From Shouchella rhizosphaerae (GTDB lineage: Bacteria > Bacillota > Bacilli > Bacillales > Bacillaceae_D), in contig NZ_FRBS01000004.1 of the NCBI RefSeq assembly GCF_900142675.1, forward strand, positions 350,380 through 414,379: a stretch of 64,000 nt of DNA. Direction: 5' to 3'. Below, one piece after another: positions 53,496 to 62,546 of the stretch. The translations under genes and the position numbers were made by a program. The notes beneath the pieces are model-generated. The model made no database searches, was not told the DNA's origin, and saw nothing but the letters and a program-made list of their open reading frames with translations. Within the stretch, counting starts at the first letter, position 1. The number at the start of each line of letters is the position of its first letter.

Positions 53496-54170
53496 TCACT
53501 CAGCATCGTTATTTTTATCATATAAATCCTTTATAGGTATTACGTCGGTTTTATCTTTATATTGTATAGTTACCTTATCTTCATCCGTTAGTTTTTTTTC
53601 CTTACCATTGTACAATAATAATGTGTTTTCATCTGCAAATGTGAAGGTAATGCCACTCCCATTTTTTAAGAGTTTCGCTGGAGTAGAAAAATCGTCCCTT
53701 TTTTCATATACAACTATAGTATCTGTATATCCCTCATCTGTTTTTGCATCTGTTAAAATTATATAATGATTGTCCTTTTTTGCTTTGAATAAAAGTGTAG
53801 CCATCATGCCTTGGTTCTGAATGTTTGTTTCAACATTACTGGAATTTGTTAACCACATATTTACAAAAACGAAGTAATAAGCAGTTATCAGAACAAAAAA
53901 CATTGCTAGTAGTGAAGATACGATAACTAAGATCTTTTTTCTATTTTTAGAGCGTACCTTTTTGAAATAATCAATGTTCCTTTTATCCTTTCTTCTCTCA
54001 TTTTCATCTTCTGAAAATAAATCTCCCTTCATTTTGTTTAAATAATTTCGGCATTCTTCACATTGATCCATATGTTTTTCTATCTGTTCGTTTGTTTCTT
54101 CACTTGTTAATTTATCAATATAAGCAGGAGCCAAATCTTTAAATACACTATGTTTCATAACCTTACTCAC
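53496..54170 (-). CDS. Anti-sigma factor with zinc-finger domain
   Basis: A 224-residue membrane protein. The cytosolic N-domain carries the zf-HC2 type motif H-x3-C-x2-C (KHMDQCEECRNYL, around residue 33); one membrane segment (ILVIVSSLLAMFFVLITAYYFVF, about 80-102) leads to an extracytoplasmic sensor domain of about 120 residues with no recognised family. It probably holds the upstream ECF sigma factor inactive. The GTG start overlaps the sigma stop by 8 bases; an ATG at 54158 is an alternative. Confidence 0.85.
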   Translation of the reverse strand: MSKVMKHSVFKDLAPAYIDKLTSEETNEQIEKHMDQCEECRNYLNKMKGDLFSEDENERRKDKRNIDYFKKVRSKNRKKILVIVSSLLAMFFVLITAYYFVFVNMWLTNSSNVETNIQNQGMMATLLFKAKKDNHYIILTDAKTDEGYTDTIVVYEKRDDFSTPAKLLKNGSGITFTFADENTLLLYNGKEKKLTDEDKVTIQYKDKTDVIPIKDLYDKNNDAE

Positions 54171-54645
54171 CCTTTCTTAGTTCAAGTTTTGCCCTATGAA
54201 AAGTTACCCTTGCCCAGTTTTCCGACCTCTCAAATATCGAACCAATTTCTTTAAACGATAAGTCACCCAACAATCTTAAGTAAAGTATTTCTCTTTTATC
54301 CTCACTGAGTTGATGAGTCTTTTTAAAAAACATGATTTTATCTTCGTTTTTTATATACTCATTTTCCAGGTCATACAATGTTGTATTTTCATTTTTTAAT
54401 GAATCCTTCAATTGCTGTTTTTTATTTTTATGGTTTAACTCTTGTAACCAAACGTTTTTAGCAATAGCACAAAGCCACGTGGAAAACTTGGTTTTACCAT
54501 TATCGTGAAATTTATTAATGGATTTAATCGCTTGATAAAATGTTTCTTGAGTTAGCTCCTCTGCTAAATCAAGGTTGTTTGTCAAAGTTAACAAGTATTT
54601 AAAAATAAAATCCCCATAATCTTGGTATATATTGTCCTTATCCAC
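54163..54645 (-). CDS. ECF-type RNA polymerase sigma factor
   Basis: A 160-residue sigma-70 family protein. Region 2 reads FIFKYLLTLTNNLDLAEELTQETFYQAIKSINKF and continues FSTWLCAIAKNVWLQEL; region 4 reads LSEDKREILYLRLLGDLSFKEIGSIFERSENWARVTFHRAKLELRK. The start is taken as the GTG at 54645, 6 bases after AGGGAGG; an ATG at 54669 lies ahead of that site. A possible autoregulated ECF promoter, TGTAAC (54700-54705), 17 bases, GATA (54679-54682), lies upstream on the minus strand. It is coupled to the anti-sigma gene. Confidence 0.9.
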   Translation of the reverse strand: MDKDNIYQDYGDFIFKYLLTLTNNLDLAEELTQETFYQAIKSINKFHDNGKTKFSTWLCAIAKNVWLQELNHKNKKQQLKDSLKNENTTLYDLENEYIKNEDKIMFFKKTHQLSEDKREILYLRLLGDLSFKEIGSIFERSENWARVTFHRAKLELRKGE

Positions 54646-54860
54646 TGCCACCCTCCCTATTCTGCCCATTCACCTATGTATCACAAAATTATTGATTTCG
54701 TTACAACATTTTTTAATAAAAAAGGGCGCGCGCTCTTGAACTTGTCCAATTAAGTATAACCTGTCCACATTCAAGCCTCCAGAAAGGTGTTTAAGAGCTA
54801 TTTACCCAAATCCTTATACTGCCCTTACTGTTGAAGTCCCTTAACAAACATGTTACGCTC

Positions 54861-54880
54861 ATTTTATCGTTCGATAAAAT
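54861..54880 (+). promoter_or_regulatory. Candidate TetR-type operator before the ABC exporter genes
   Basis: ATTTTATCGTTCGATAAAAT has two perfect 9-base arms around TT. It lies just before the ribosome site of the permease gene and after a possible promoter, TTGAAG then TACGCT at 17 bases. The TetR-family gene downstream is the likely binder; this is inferred. Confidence 0.62.
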
Positions 54881-54897
54881 CGAGGAGGGGCGTTAAG

Positions 54898-55962
54898 ATG
54901 TTTTTAGCAATCAATGAAATGAAGCATTCCAAATTACGCTATGCCTTGGTGATAGGTGTCATGTTCTTGATTGCCTATTTGGTCTTTTTTTTAACGGGAT
55001 TAGCCTATGGCCTGGCACAGGAAAATCGCATGGTTGTCGATAAATGGGACGCCGATCACATATTATTAGCGGAAGAATCAAATAACAATTTAAACATGTC
55101 AATGGTCTCAACCAATGTATTTAACGACGTTTCCGCTGATGAGAAAGCGATTTTAGCGCAAACGGCCGGTGTGATTACACAAGAAGATGTCGATGAAAAG
55201 GTCAATGTTCAGTTTTTTGGCATTGTGCCAGATCAATTTTTAGTCCCGAACATAATTGAGGGAGAAATGTTTACAAACGACAATGAAACGGTCGCAGATG
55301 TGAGCTTAAAAGAGCAATACAGCCTGTCATTAGGGGATCGTATAACATTAGCAGGCAACGATAAAGAATTGACAATCGTTGGTTTTACGGAAGATGCAAA
55401 GTTCAATGTATCCCCAGTTTTATACACGTCAATCAGGGCTAACCAAGAAATTCGTTTTGATCAGCCAGAAACAGTCGATGAGGCGCCTATTAATGCAATT
55501 GTGACGAGAGGGCAACTGAATGACACGCCTGATGAGTTAGAAACAGTAAATATCGCCACTTTCATCAATGAACTTCCTGGTTACAGTGCACAAGTACTAA
55601 CGTTTGGGTTTATGATTGGATTTCTCATTATCATTGCTGCCATTGTGATTGGCATATTTGTTTATGTGCTGACTATGCAAAAGTCGGAAATTTTTGGGGT
55701 AATGAAAGCCCAAGGCATTTCTAGTCGATATATCTCAACTTCTGTTATTGCGCAAACGTTCTTATTAACAGCATTAGGTGTCATGATCGGCTTGCTGTCC
55801 ACATTGGGTACATCCTTGCTGTTGCCAGAAGCGGTGCCTTTCCAAATAAAGATCGAATTTTTCACAGGAATTAGTGGGCTCATCATAGTCATCGCTGTTT
55901 TAGGTGCATTTTTCTCAGTAAGAAGCATCGTAAAGATTGATCCATTGAAAGCAATTGGATAG
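54898..55962 (+). CDS. hrtB: ABC transporter permease, HrtB-like (FtsX/MacB fold)
   Basis: A 354-residue permease with four membrane segments: one near residues 20-38, a large extracytoplasmic domain, then three at the C-terminus (about 240-350). It starts MFLAINEMKHSKLRYALVIGVMFLIAYLVFFLTGLAYGLAQENR, which closely follows heme-regulated transporter permeases (HrtB) of Gram-positive bacteria. Such exporters remove excess heme. The ATG at 54898 follows GAGGAGGGG. The ATPase gene begins 10 bases after its stop. Confidence 0.82.
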   Translation: MFLAINEMKHSKLRYALVIGVMFLIAYLVFFLTGLAYGLAQENRMVVDKWDADHILLAEESNNNLNMSMVSTNVFNDVSADEKAILAQTAGVITQEDVDEKVNVQFFGIVPDQFLVPNIIEGEMFTNDNETVADVSLKEQYSLSLGDRITLAGNDKELTIVGFTEDAKFNVSPVLYTSIRANQEIRFDQPETVDEAPINAIVTRGQLNDTPDELETVNIATFINELPGYSAQVLTFGFMIGFLIIIAAIVIGIFVYVLTMQKSEIFGVMKAQGISSRYISTSVIAQTFLLTALGVMIGLLSTLGTSLLLPEAVPFQIKIEFFTGISGLIIVIAVLGAFFSVRSIVKIDPLKAIG

Positions 55963-55972
55963 GAGTGGAAAC

Positions 55973-56641
55973 ATGGGGGCAATTGAATTTAAACAAGTGA
56001 AAAAAACGTTCAAAGATGGGGCTCATATAATTGAAGCGTTAAAGAAAACAGATTTCGCGGTAGAAAAAGGAGAGTTTGTCGCTATTATCGGCCCATCTGG
56101 TTCTGGAAAGAGCACGTTTCTAACGATTGCCGGGGGATTGCAAGCGCCTTCCGAGGGAGAAGTATTGATTAATGGTAACCCTTTTAGCAAAAAGAAAGAA
56201 CAAGAGCGCGCCAAACTAAGATTTAAAGAGATTGGTTTTGTTTTACAATCATCAAACCTTGTGCCATTCTTGACCGTACAACAACAACTACAGCTTGTTG
56301 ATAAAATCAGCAAAGAAAATAGAAAGCAAACAGCCGACAACCTCTTTACACAATTAGGAATTGACCAATTGAAAAAGAAATACCCAGAAGAGCTTTCTGG
56401 CGGTGAGCGTCAACGAGTCGCCATCGCTCGGGCTTTGTACCACGATCCAACGATCATTTTAGCCGATGAGCCGACCGCAAGCTTGGACACAGAAAAAGCG
56501 TATGAAGTTGCTGAGATTTTGGCAAAAGAAACGAAAAAAAACAATAAAGCGACGATTATGGTCACCCATGACACACGTTTAATCGATTATTGTGACCGTG
56601 TACTAATCATGAAAGACGGGATTTTGAAAGAAAAAATATAG
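55973..56641 (+). CDS. hrtA: ABC transporter ATP-binding protein, HrtA-like
   Basis: A 222-residue ATPase of the MacB/LolD type: Walker A GPSGSGKST, Q-loop VLQSSN, signature LSGGERQRVAIARAL, Walker B IILADEPTASLD, and H-loop VTHD. The ATG at 55973 is preceded by AGGAGTGGAAAC. It partners the upstream permease. The substrate (heme) is inferred from the permease similarity. Confidence 0.88.
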   Translation: MGAIEFKQVKKTFKDGAHIIEALKKTDFAVEKGEFVAIIGPSGSGKSTFLTIAGGLQAPSEGEVLINGNPFSKKKEQERAKLRFKEIGFVLQSSNLVPFLTVQQQLQLVDKISKENRKQTADNLFTQLGIDQLKKKYPEELSGGERQRVAIARALYHDPTIILADEPTASLDTEKAYEVAEILAKETKKNNKATIMVTHDTRLIDYCDRVLIMKDGILKEKI

Positions 56642-56732
56642 CAAAGGCAATTGTTCGCTGAGCCATTGCCTTCCTCTCACAGCCCCGGTGTTGAAGCAGG
56701 TAACATTAAACTCAATTTCTAGGTGATGAAAC

Positions 56733-57272
56733 ATGTATGATGAAATTTTAGATGTGGCTGAAACATTATTTATGCAACAAGGCTATCAGGCTACATCGAC
56801 GAGACAAATTGCTGATACGTTAGGCATTACTCAGCCCAACTTATACTACTATTTCAAGAAAAAAGAAGAAATTTATTATCATGTCATGCTCCGCTTGGCC
56901 ACAGAGGTATCTGGAAATTTAGAACGGATGTCTTCAAATAATGAACAGCCCTTTGAAGAGAAAATACGAAACATGGTTTATTATTTGCAGCAACGCCATC
57001 CCTTTAATCTGTTTATGATGTTGCATGATATCCAACATACGTTATCGCCAGACATTGCAGACAAATTATTTGTCCTTTGGACCACGTCCTATAAAAAGCC
57101 GTTTATTGAGTTGCTCACAGAAAGTAAATTGCAGCTAAGAAGTAACATTGATCCAGAATTTGCGGTAAGTCAATTGTTTATCTCAATTTCCTCTTACTTT
57201 CGTTCCCCTCAGAAAGAGGGGCAGATAGACCGAGCGATTGATCTATTTTTATATGGAATATTGGATGAATAG
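56733..57272 (+). CDS. TetR-family regulator of the ABC exporter
   Basis: A 179-residue regulator with an N-terminal helix-turn-helix: ILDVAETLFMQQGYQATSTRQIADTLGITQPNLYYYFKKKEEIYYHVM. The C-terminal ligand domain is family-variable. It follows the permease/ATPase pair by 91 bases, with a weak hairpin between (AAGGCAAT at 56644-56651 with ATTGCCTT at 56665-56672). It is comparable to HrtR of lactococci, a heme-sensing TetR protein, but heme sensing is not shown here. Confidence 0.88.
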   Translation: MYDEILDVAETLFMQQGYQATSTRQIADTLGITQPNLYYYFKKKEEIYYHVMLRLATEVSGNLERMSSNNEQPFEEKIRNMVYYLQQRHPFNLFMMLHDIQHTLSPDIADKLFVLWTTSYKKPFIELLTESKLQLRSNIDPEFAVSQLFISISSYFRSPQKEGQIDRAIDLFLYGILDE

Positions 57273-57277
57273 AATGA

Positions 57278-57316
57278 ATCAGCCTAGATTCGAGCATACA
57301 GCTATCTAGGCTGATT
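57278..57316. terminator. Hairpin after the TetR-type gene
   Basis: AATCAGCCTAGAT (57278-57290) pairs perfectly over 13 bases with ATCTAGGCTGATT (57304-57316). It lacks a T run, so it may stabilise the transcript end rather than terminate strongly. Confidence 0.6.
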
Positions 57317-57415
57317 GACTGTACCGATCAGTTACCAGATTAGTTCGGCCGCCGAGGTTCACTTTTTTGATAAACGTTTATAGTGGATGGAACAGGCAGT
57401 TTTGTATGGTTTAAT

Positions 57416-58537
57416 TTAAGCATAAATATCCTTTGCTGGTGTTACGTGTCTAATGCCGATTACTCCATCGTACTGTTGAGATGGAATAAGTTTGCGTTTA
57501 TCTACTCCGGCTTCACGTTCAGTTTGTTCATGGTTATACCACTTGTGGGGATCCTTGTTTTTGAAAGACTCACATATAATATCATGATTGTTTGTAGAAA
57601 AAAGATGGTTTTCAAGGCTATTTTTTGAATGACTTTTTATGTTATAAGGTTTGCCCTTATTATTTGCAGCACTGCCCTCCTTCATATAAATCCCCAAATG
57701 ATAGCTATTGTTGTACCTTTCTGAATAAAATTCACCTAGCGATTTTTCATTTAGCCAACCCTGACTTAATGAATTGTTTTTTCTAATATGGTAGTTGTGC
57801 GCCCAAATGATAAACTTTTCTTCAGGCCATTTGTTTACTAGAAAAGAAAGATGCTCAAACATATACTTATCAGGATAATAAGAATACATGTTAAAATTCA
57901 TTAAACATAGTTCTAACAAGTTCATTCTATTCTCGATAGCTCTTAGCATGAACATGTAGGTAGCCTCATCAATAACGTGATTTAACATAACTTCTTGTTT
58001 CATATCTGTTAAAAATGCATATACACGACCATAGATCAAATCTAGTCTTTTCTTCGTCGATAACATTTTCTTTCTCATAAACGTTCTAGCAGTTATTGTA
58101 TCCACCGTTTTCTCAGCATCAGAAAAATCATTCGCTAAACCGTGATTATATTTATCTAAAATTGGAAAAATGTAATTATGCAAAGAATGATTTTGGTATT
58201 GAATATCGATACCAAAAGCCGTTAACTCCCTATTTTGGATGATTTTAAATAACTCTAATAACTCTTTCGTATGCCACACCTCGGGCAATGAATCCATTAA
58301 AAATGATTTAGTGGACAACTGATGTTTATTATGATTGGCAATCGCTATTTCCCCCATACCGCCCTCAAAGACAATCTTATTAAAACCAAACTGTTCATGA
58401 AGGTATTCAACCATCTTTAATTTTAGTTTTTGTATTTCAAAAACGCCATGCCCATTTTCACCAAGAAAAATGATTTTCTTTTCTTTAAAAACATCGTTAT
58501 ATATAATTAATTCCTTATCTAATTGTTGTAGATTCAT
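57416..58537 (-). CDS. Erythromycin-esterase-like family protein
   Basis: A 373-residue protein of the erythromycin esterase (EreA/B, succinoglycan SGNH-like) family. It has FLGENGHGVFEIQKLKLKMVEYLHEQFGFNKIVFEGGMGE (the G-E-x-x-H-G motif with catalytic His), TAFGIDIQ, FIIWAHNYHIRKN and YHLGIYMKEGSA. The ATG at 58537 is 7 bases after AAGGAG. Family members include macrolide-resistance enzymes and hydrolases of unknown substrate. Lower GC than upstream genes suggests acquisition. It is divergent from the LysR gene. Confidence 0.82.
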   Translation of the reverse strand: MNLQQLDKELIIYNDVFKEKKIIFLGENGHGVFEIQKLKLKMVEYLHEQFGFNKIVFEGGMGEIAIANHNKHQLSTKSFLMDSLPEVWHTKELLELFKIIQNRELTAFGIDIQYQNHSLHNYIFPILDKYNHGLANDFSDAEKTVDTITARTFMRKKMLSTKKRLDLIYGRVYAFLTDMKQEVMLNHVIDEATYMFMLRAIENRMNLLELCLMNFNMYSYYPDKYMFEHLSFLVNKWPEEKFIIWAHNYHIRKNNSLSQGWLNEKSLGEFYSERYNNSYHLGIYMKEGSAANNKGKPYNIKSHSKNSLENHLFSTNNHDIICESFKNKDPHKWYNHEQTEREAGVDKRKLIPSQQYDGVIGIRHVTPAKDIYA

Positions 58538-58730
58538 AAAATAACTCCTTAACACGAAATTCTTGACGCTCCCCTTTATTTTTTGGGGTGTTTACTCGAT
58601 AAGAATGTTTTGATGTTTTCTTGTTACTATATGATTTAATTTGTAAAGTTGGTCGTTCGTATTTGAAAATACCATTTAGTAATCTATAATAAATTTGATT
58701 AATGGACAGTGCTAAAAGGAAGGAGAAGGC

Positions 58731-59666
58731 ATGAATATCAATTACTTAACGTTAAGAAGCTTTTTAGAAATTGCCAAGCACTTAAATTTTAGTAAATCCG
58801 CACATCAACTAAATATATCTCAGCCTGCTCTGAGTCAGAAGATAAAGGCATTGGAAGAGGAACTTGGCGTGCTGCTGCTTAACCGTTCTAAAAACCAAGT
58901 CACTTTGACAAAAGAAGGAGAATTTTTATATCGGACGTTGGTTCCGTCATTTACGAATATTGATAGTTCCTTTAAACATTTACAACAATTTAAAAGTGTG
59001 CCGAAACCTGTTTTACATATTGCAGCCACCCCTTCAGCAGCTATGAGCATTGTGCCGACTTTAATTAAAAGACTAAAAGAGCAACATCCATTACTGGAAT
59101 TCAACATATTAGAGACGTTGTCTAGCCAAGCGCTTGATTACATAAAAAAAGGCGACTTTGATATGGCACTTATACGTACACCTTTAGATATTTCTGCTGA
59201 GTTTCAACAGCCATTAAGATGGCGTACCGTTACTCGTTCTCCCCTATCCGTTGCTGTTGCAAAGGAACATATAATTTCTGGTTATAATGAAGTGGATTTG
59301 AATGAACTTAAAGAGGAAGACTTTTTGCATTACGACCCTAAAACATCTTCCACCTTATATTATCTTATGGAATATGCATGTATGTCAGCAGGATTTTCAC
59401 CTAAAATCGTTGCAAAAGGGGCCGAGTTTATGAGCCGGGCTGTATTGATTTCTAACGGTATTGGCATTTCCATTATACCGGAAGATATGATTCAGCTATA
59501 CAGCGCTTATGAAATTAAAGCTGTGCCTATAAAAGACATCTCCGTTATGAGTTCTATTTCAATGGTTTGGAACGAATCAAGGGATAATGACATTTTAAGA
59601 GATGCAAGAAAGGTAATAAATGAAAGTTTTTCAGCACCTATTAGCTCAGCTTATAACCATATATGA
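58731..59666 (+). CDS. LysR-family transcriptional regulator
   Basis: A 311-residue LysR protein: N-terminal helix-turn-helix YLTLRSFLEIAKHLNFSKSAHQLNISQPALSQKIKALEEELGVLLLNRSKNQVTLTKEGEFL, then a co-inducer-binding domain. It probably controls the downstream dehydrogenase and transporter genes and itself. AAGGAAGGAGAAGGC precedes the ATG. The effector is unknown. Confidence 0.92.
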   Translation: MNINYLTLRSFLEIAKHLNFSKSAHQLNISQPALSQKIKALEEELGVLLLNRSKNQVTLTKEGEFLYRTLVPSFTNIDSSFKHLQQFKSVPKPVLHIAATPSAAMSIVPTLIKRLKEQHPLLEFNILETLSSQALDYIKKGDFDMALIRTPLDISAEFQQPLRWRTVTRSPLSVAVAKEHIISGYNEVDLNELKEEDFLHYDPKTSSTLYYLMEYACMSAGFSPKIVAKGAEFMSRAVLISNGIGISIIPEDMIQLYSAYEIKAVPIKDISVMSSISMVWNESRDNDILRDARKVINESFSAPISSAYNHI

Positions 59667-59742
59667 AATTCGTATTTCCTATAACTAATTTGATTTGCTA
59701 TATTGATTTTTGTAACCGATTACAAAGAAGGGATGGAAAAGG

Positions 59743-60756
59743 ATGAAGGAGATTAACGTATTATTATATGGATTAGGACCTATTGGTCTCGAAGTTTTTA
59801 AAAGTTGTACACGTTCTAATAACATTACAGTGATTGGCGGGGTAGACATTGACCCGAATAAAGTCGAGAAAGATTTGGGTGAAATAGCTGGCCTTTCAAA
59901 TACGGGAATTAAAGTGACTAGTTCATTAAGCAACATTCCACATGGAGCAAATCATTCTGTTGCTCTCCATACAACCGGTTCAAGTGTTCCACAAGTTTGG
60001 CCACAAATTAAATCTCTGTTAGACCATGGCTATTCTGTTGTATCTTCTTGCGAGGAACTTTCGTTTCCATGGGTGAGATATCCTGAGTTAGCTAAGGAGA
60101 TTGATCAATACGCAAAAGATAAAGGGCTTTTTGTCATTGGAACAGGCGTTAACCCAGGTTTTGTCATGGATTCTCTTGCTGTATTTACATCAGCAGTTAC
60201 GAGAGATATCGAGAGTATTCACATTTCCAGAAAAGTGGACGTTTCCAAACGGCGCATACCTTTGCAACAAAAAGTCGGTGTTGGTAAAACGGTGGAAGAA
60301 TTTAATGCACTTGCAGAAGAAAATAATATTGGGCATGTCGGTCTTGAGGAGTCCCTTCGATTAATTTTAAATGGACTGGGTCTCAGTCAGGAAAAAATAA
60401 AAAAATCAATTAAACCGACAGTTACTTCAACCGACCTAGAGTTATCCTCTGGTCATGTTGGTAAAGGAAGAGTAAGTGGTTTACACGAAACAGCAGTAAG
60501 CAGTGGTACTATTCCTATTACCTTAGATCTGGTGATGTCAGTCAACGTGGAGGAAATCGACCGCATCATTTTTGAAAGTAAGGACCTTGGACATTTGGAA
60601 TTTACCATACCCGGAGGATTATTTGGGGATACCGTTACAGCAAATGTGCTGGTTAATGTAGCACAATCACTAATGTTTTATCGTCAACAAGGTTTAAGAA
60701 CAATGACTGACATCCACACAGTCCGTAATATACTCGATTACGAAAAACTCAGCTAA
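59743..60756 (+). CDS. DapB-like NAD(P)H-dependent amine/imine dehydrogenase
   Basis: A 337-residue protein with an N-terminal Rossmann domain (VLLYGLGPIGLEVFKSCTRSNNITVIGGVDIDPNKVEKDLGEIAG) and a dihydrodipicolinate-reductase-like remainder (VIGTGVNPGFVMDSLAVFTSAVTRDIESIHISRKVD). The pattern is that of the DapB-like family that includes 2,4-diaminopentanoate dehydrogenase, which deaminates amines to imines or ketones. It follows the LysR gene and precedes an NhaC-type carrier, suggesting catabolism of an amino acid or amine. AAGGGATGGAAAAGG precedes the ATG. Confidence 0.75.
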   Translation: MKEINVLLYGLGPIGLEVFKSCTRSNNITVIGGVDIDPNKVEKDLGEIAGLSNTGIKVTSSLSNIPHGANHSVALHTTGSSVPQVWPQIKSLLDHGYSVVSSCEELSFPWVRYPELAKEIDQYAKDKGLFVIGTGVNPGFVMDSLAVFTSAVTRDIESIHISRKVDVSKRRIPLQQKVGVGKTVEEFNALAEENNIGHVGLEESLRLILNGLGLSQEKIKKSIKPTVTSTDLELSSGHVGKGRVSGLHETAVSSGTIPITLDLVMSVNVEEIDRIIFESKDLGHLEFTIPGGLFGDTVTANVLVNVAQSLMFYRQQGLRTMTDIHTVRNILDYEKLS

Positions 60757-61100
60757 CGACCTTCAATATTTTTAAATATTTTCGAATTTACGGCATGTAC
60801 CGGTTCCTCTTTAGAAATAGAGAACTAGGAGTCGGTGGAACAAGCGAGTTGATTCAACTAACAACTTAGTAAAATGCGGAAGAAGGAGCTCATCATAAGC
60901 CCATGACGTTGTAAGACGATGCTGTCAATATTCGTCGTGTAGGCAATAATGGTGAGCCCCTTCCTTCTGAATGAAGTATCGCTTCATACTCTTTCAAGGT
61001 TGTTTTTAAAATAGATTTCTTAGATTTTATGGTACAATTACAAAGTTTGGTACCCTATATAAAAAATCTATTTGTATTTTGTTAATAAGGAGGAGGGACT
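60757..61100 (+). other. Structured 344-base intergenic region before the NhaC-type gene
   Basis: No gene was found. It contains several foldable parts: ACCGGTTCCTCT near 60800 with AGAG..AGGAGTCGGT ending near 60835; a long imperfect inverted repeat with arms at about 60877-60896 (GAAGAAGGAGCTCATCAT) and 60947-60970 (ATGGTGAGCCCCTTCCTTC) around 50 bases; and ATGAAG/CTTCAT at about 60970-60986. A -10-like TACAAT lies at 61032-61037. It may be a leader RNA, an sRNA or a remnant of a small element; it matches no riboswitch I know. Confidence 0.45.
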
Positions 61101-62504
61101 ATGAAGGATTCAAAACTTAACATGTATGGAGGCGCTATCGGCGGCAGCTTCCCTTTATTGATTTTTATTGTTGGCATGATTGTTCTCACTTTTTCGGGAA
61201 ATGGGGGAATGACTTCATTTTGGGCAATAGGCTGGTTAGCTTTTTTTCTCGGAATCTTCTTGGCAAAAAATAAAAGTGACTACTGCGCTGCACTCATAAG
61301 GGGTGTTGCTAACAGCAACGGCGCTGTGGTTATCACATTATATTTGTTTGCAGGAGTTTTTGGGCAAATCTTGACAGCTGGGGGCCTGATTGAAGGGTTG
61401 CTCTGGGTGGGATTGGAAGTAAACGTACAGCAAAATTATTTTGCGTTGTTAGCCCTTTTATGTACGATGTTTTTTTCCTTAGCTACTGGTTCCTCGGTTA
61501 GTACAGCAGCAGCTCTTACACCTGTACTTTATCCTGCTGGTATTTTATTAGGAGCAGACCCTGTCATGTTAGCAGTAGGGATTTTAGCCGGTGCTGGTTT
61601 TGGAGATAACGTCTCCCCTCATTCGGATACGACTATTGCCTCTGCTGCCACACAAAATGCTAGTATTAGAGAAGTTGTTTTAGCTCGTATGCCAATGGTT
61701 ATTATTGCTGCGCTAGTTTCCATGCTTATCATATTCTTGACAGGTGGAGGCGGCGAAGTAGTAAGTGCACAACAAATGGGAGTGGATGTAGACCCATCAG
61801 GGCTTCTTATGTTTATTAGTGTTTTAGTGCTTATTACAGCAGTATTCCTTAACAGGCATATGATTGAAGCATTTGTGTGGGGAATTGTATCTGCTGCTTT
61901 ATTAGGCATTCTAAATGGCTCAATTGTATTATCCGATTTCTTCCACATCCCAAAAGAAAGCGGTGTCTCATCTGGACTTATTGAAGATGGGATCTTAAGT
62001 ATTAGCAATACGATGATTTTTGTGTTGATTATCTTAGCTATCACTCAAATTATGGTAGAATCAGGGGCGATTGACCGCATTTTGGACTTTGTTACTAAAA
62101 AGGTTGCAAAAGGGGTACGTTCTGCAGAATTATCTATCATTTTTGTTACGACGCTTATTTCTACACCTATTTCGCATAATACAGTTGCAGCGTTACTTGT
62201 TGGACCAGGATTTGTTAGAAAAATTGGCGATAGGTTTAATCTGTCACCGTCCCGAAAAGCCATCCTGATGGATTGTTCTGTCACAACCCTTTATTTCACG
62301 ATTCCGTGGCATAGCACGATCATCACATGGTACGGACAGCTATCCTTAGCGGCTAATAAATGGGGAATTCCATTGCCAAATATTTTAACTTCATTCCTTA
62401 ATCCGTACGCCTGGTCTCTTTTTATCATCATTGTTATTGCTGCCATTACAGGCTGGAAACGAACTTATGCTACTCAAAAGGATGATGAAAGCACGGCGAT
62501 ATGA
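61101..62504 (+). CDS. NhaC-family Na+/H+ antiporter-type transporter
   Basis: A 467-residue carrier with about 12 membrane segments. Family stretches are FFSLATGSSVSTAAALTPVLYPAGILLGADPVMLAVGILAGAGFGDNVSPHSDTTIASAATQNASIREVV and a C-terminal STPISHNTVAALLVGPGFVRKIGDRFNLSPSRKAILMDCSVTTLYFTIPWHSTIITWYGQL. NhaC relatives include Na+/H+ antiporters and the Na+-lactate/malate antiporter MleN. Its place after the DapB-like dehydrogenase suggests it may carry that enzyme's substrate or product rather than serve general pH control. AAGGAGGAGGG precedes the ATG. Confidence 0.87.
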   Translation: MKDSKLNMYGGAIGGSFPLLIFIVGMIVLTFSGNGGMTSFWAIGWLAFFLGIFLAKNKSDYCAALIRGVANSNGAVVITLYLFAGVFGQILTAGGLIEGLLWVGLEVNVQQNYFALLALLCTMFFSLATGSSVSTAAALTPVLYPAGILLGADPVMLAVGILAGAGFGDNVSPHSDTTIASAATQNASIREVVLARMPMVIIAALVSMLIIFLTGGGGEVVSAQQMGVDVDPSGLLMFISVLVLITAVFLNRHMIEAFVWGIVSAALLGILNGSIVLSDFFHIPKESGVSSGLIEDGILSISNTMIFVLIILAITQIMVESGAIDRILDFVTKKVAKGVRSAELSIIFVTTLISTPISHNTVAALLVGPGFVRKIGDRFNLSPSRKAILMDCSVTTLYFTIPWHSTIITWYGQLSLAANKWGIPLPNILTSFLNPYAWSLFIIIVIAAITGWKRTYATQKDDESTAI

Positions 62505-62546
62505 GTATGTGCTAAACAGGGTAGCGTTCAGTCGTGCCGTTTTTAT

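Noticed and set aside
60757-61100. Lysine riboswitch or T-box leader
   Set aside because: None of the conserved lysine-riboswitch or T-box sequences (such as the TGGNACCGCG box) could be found.
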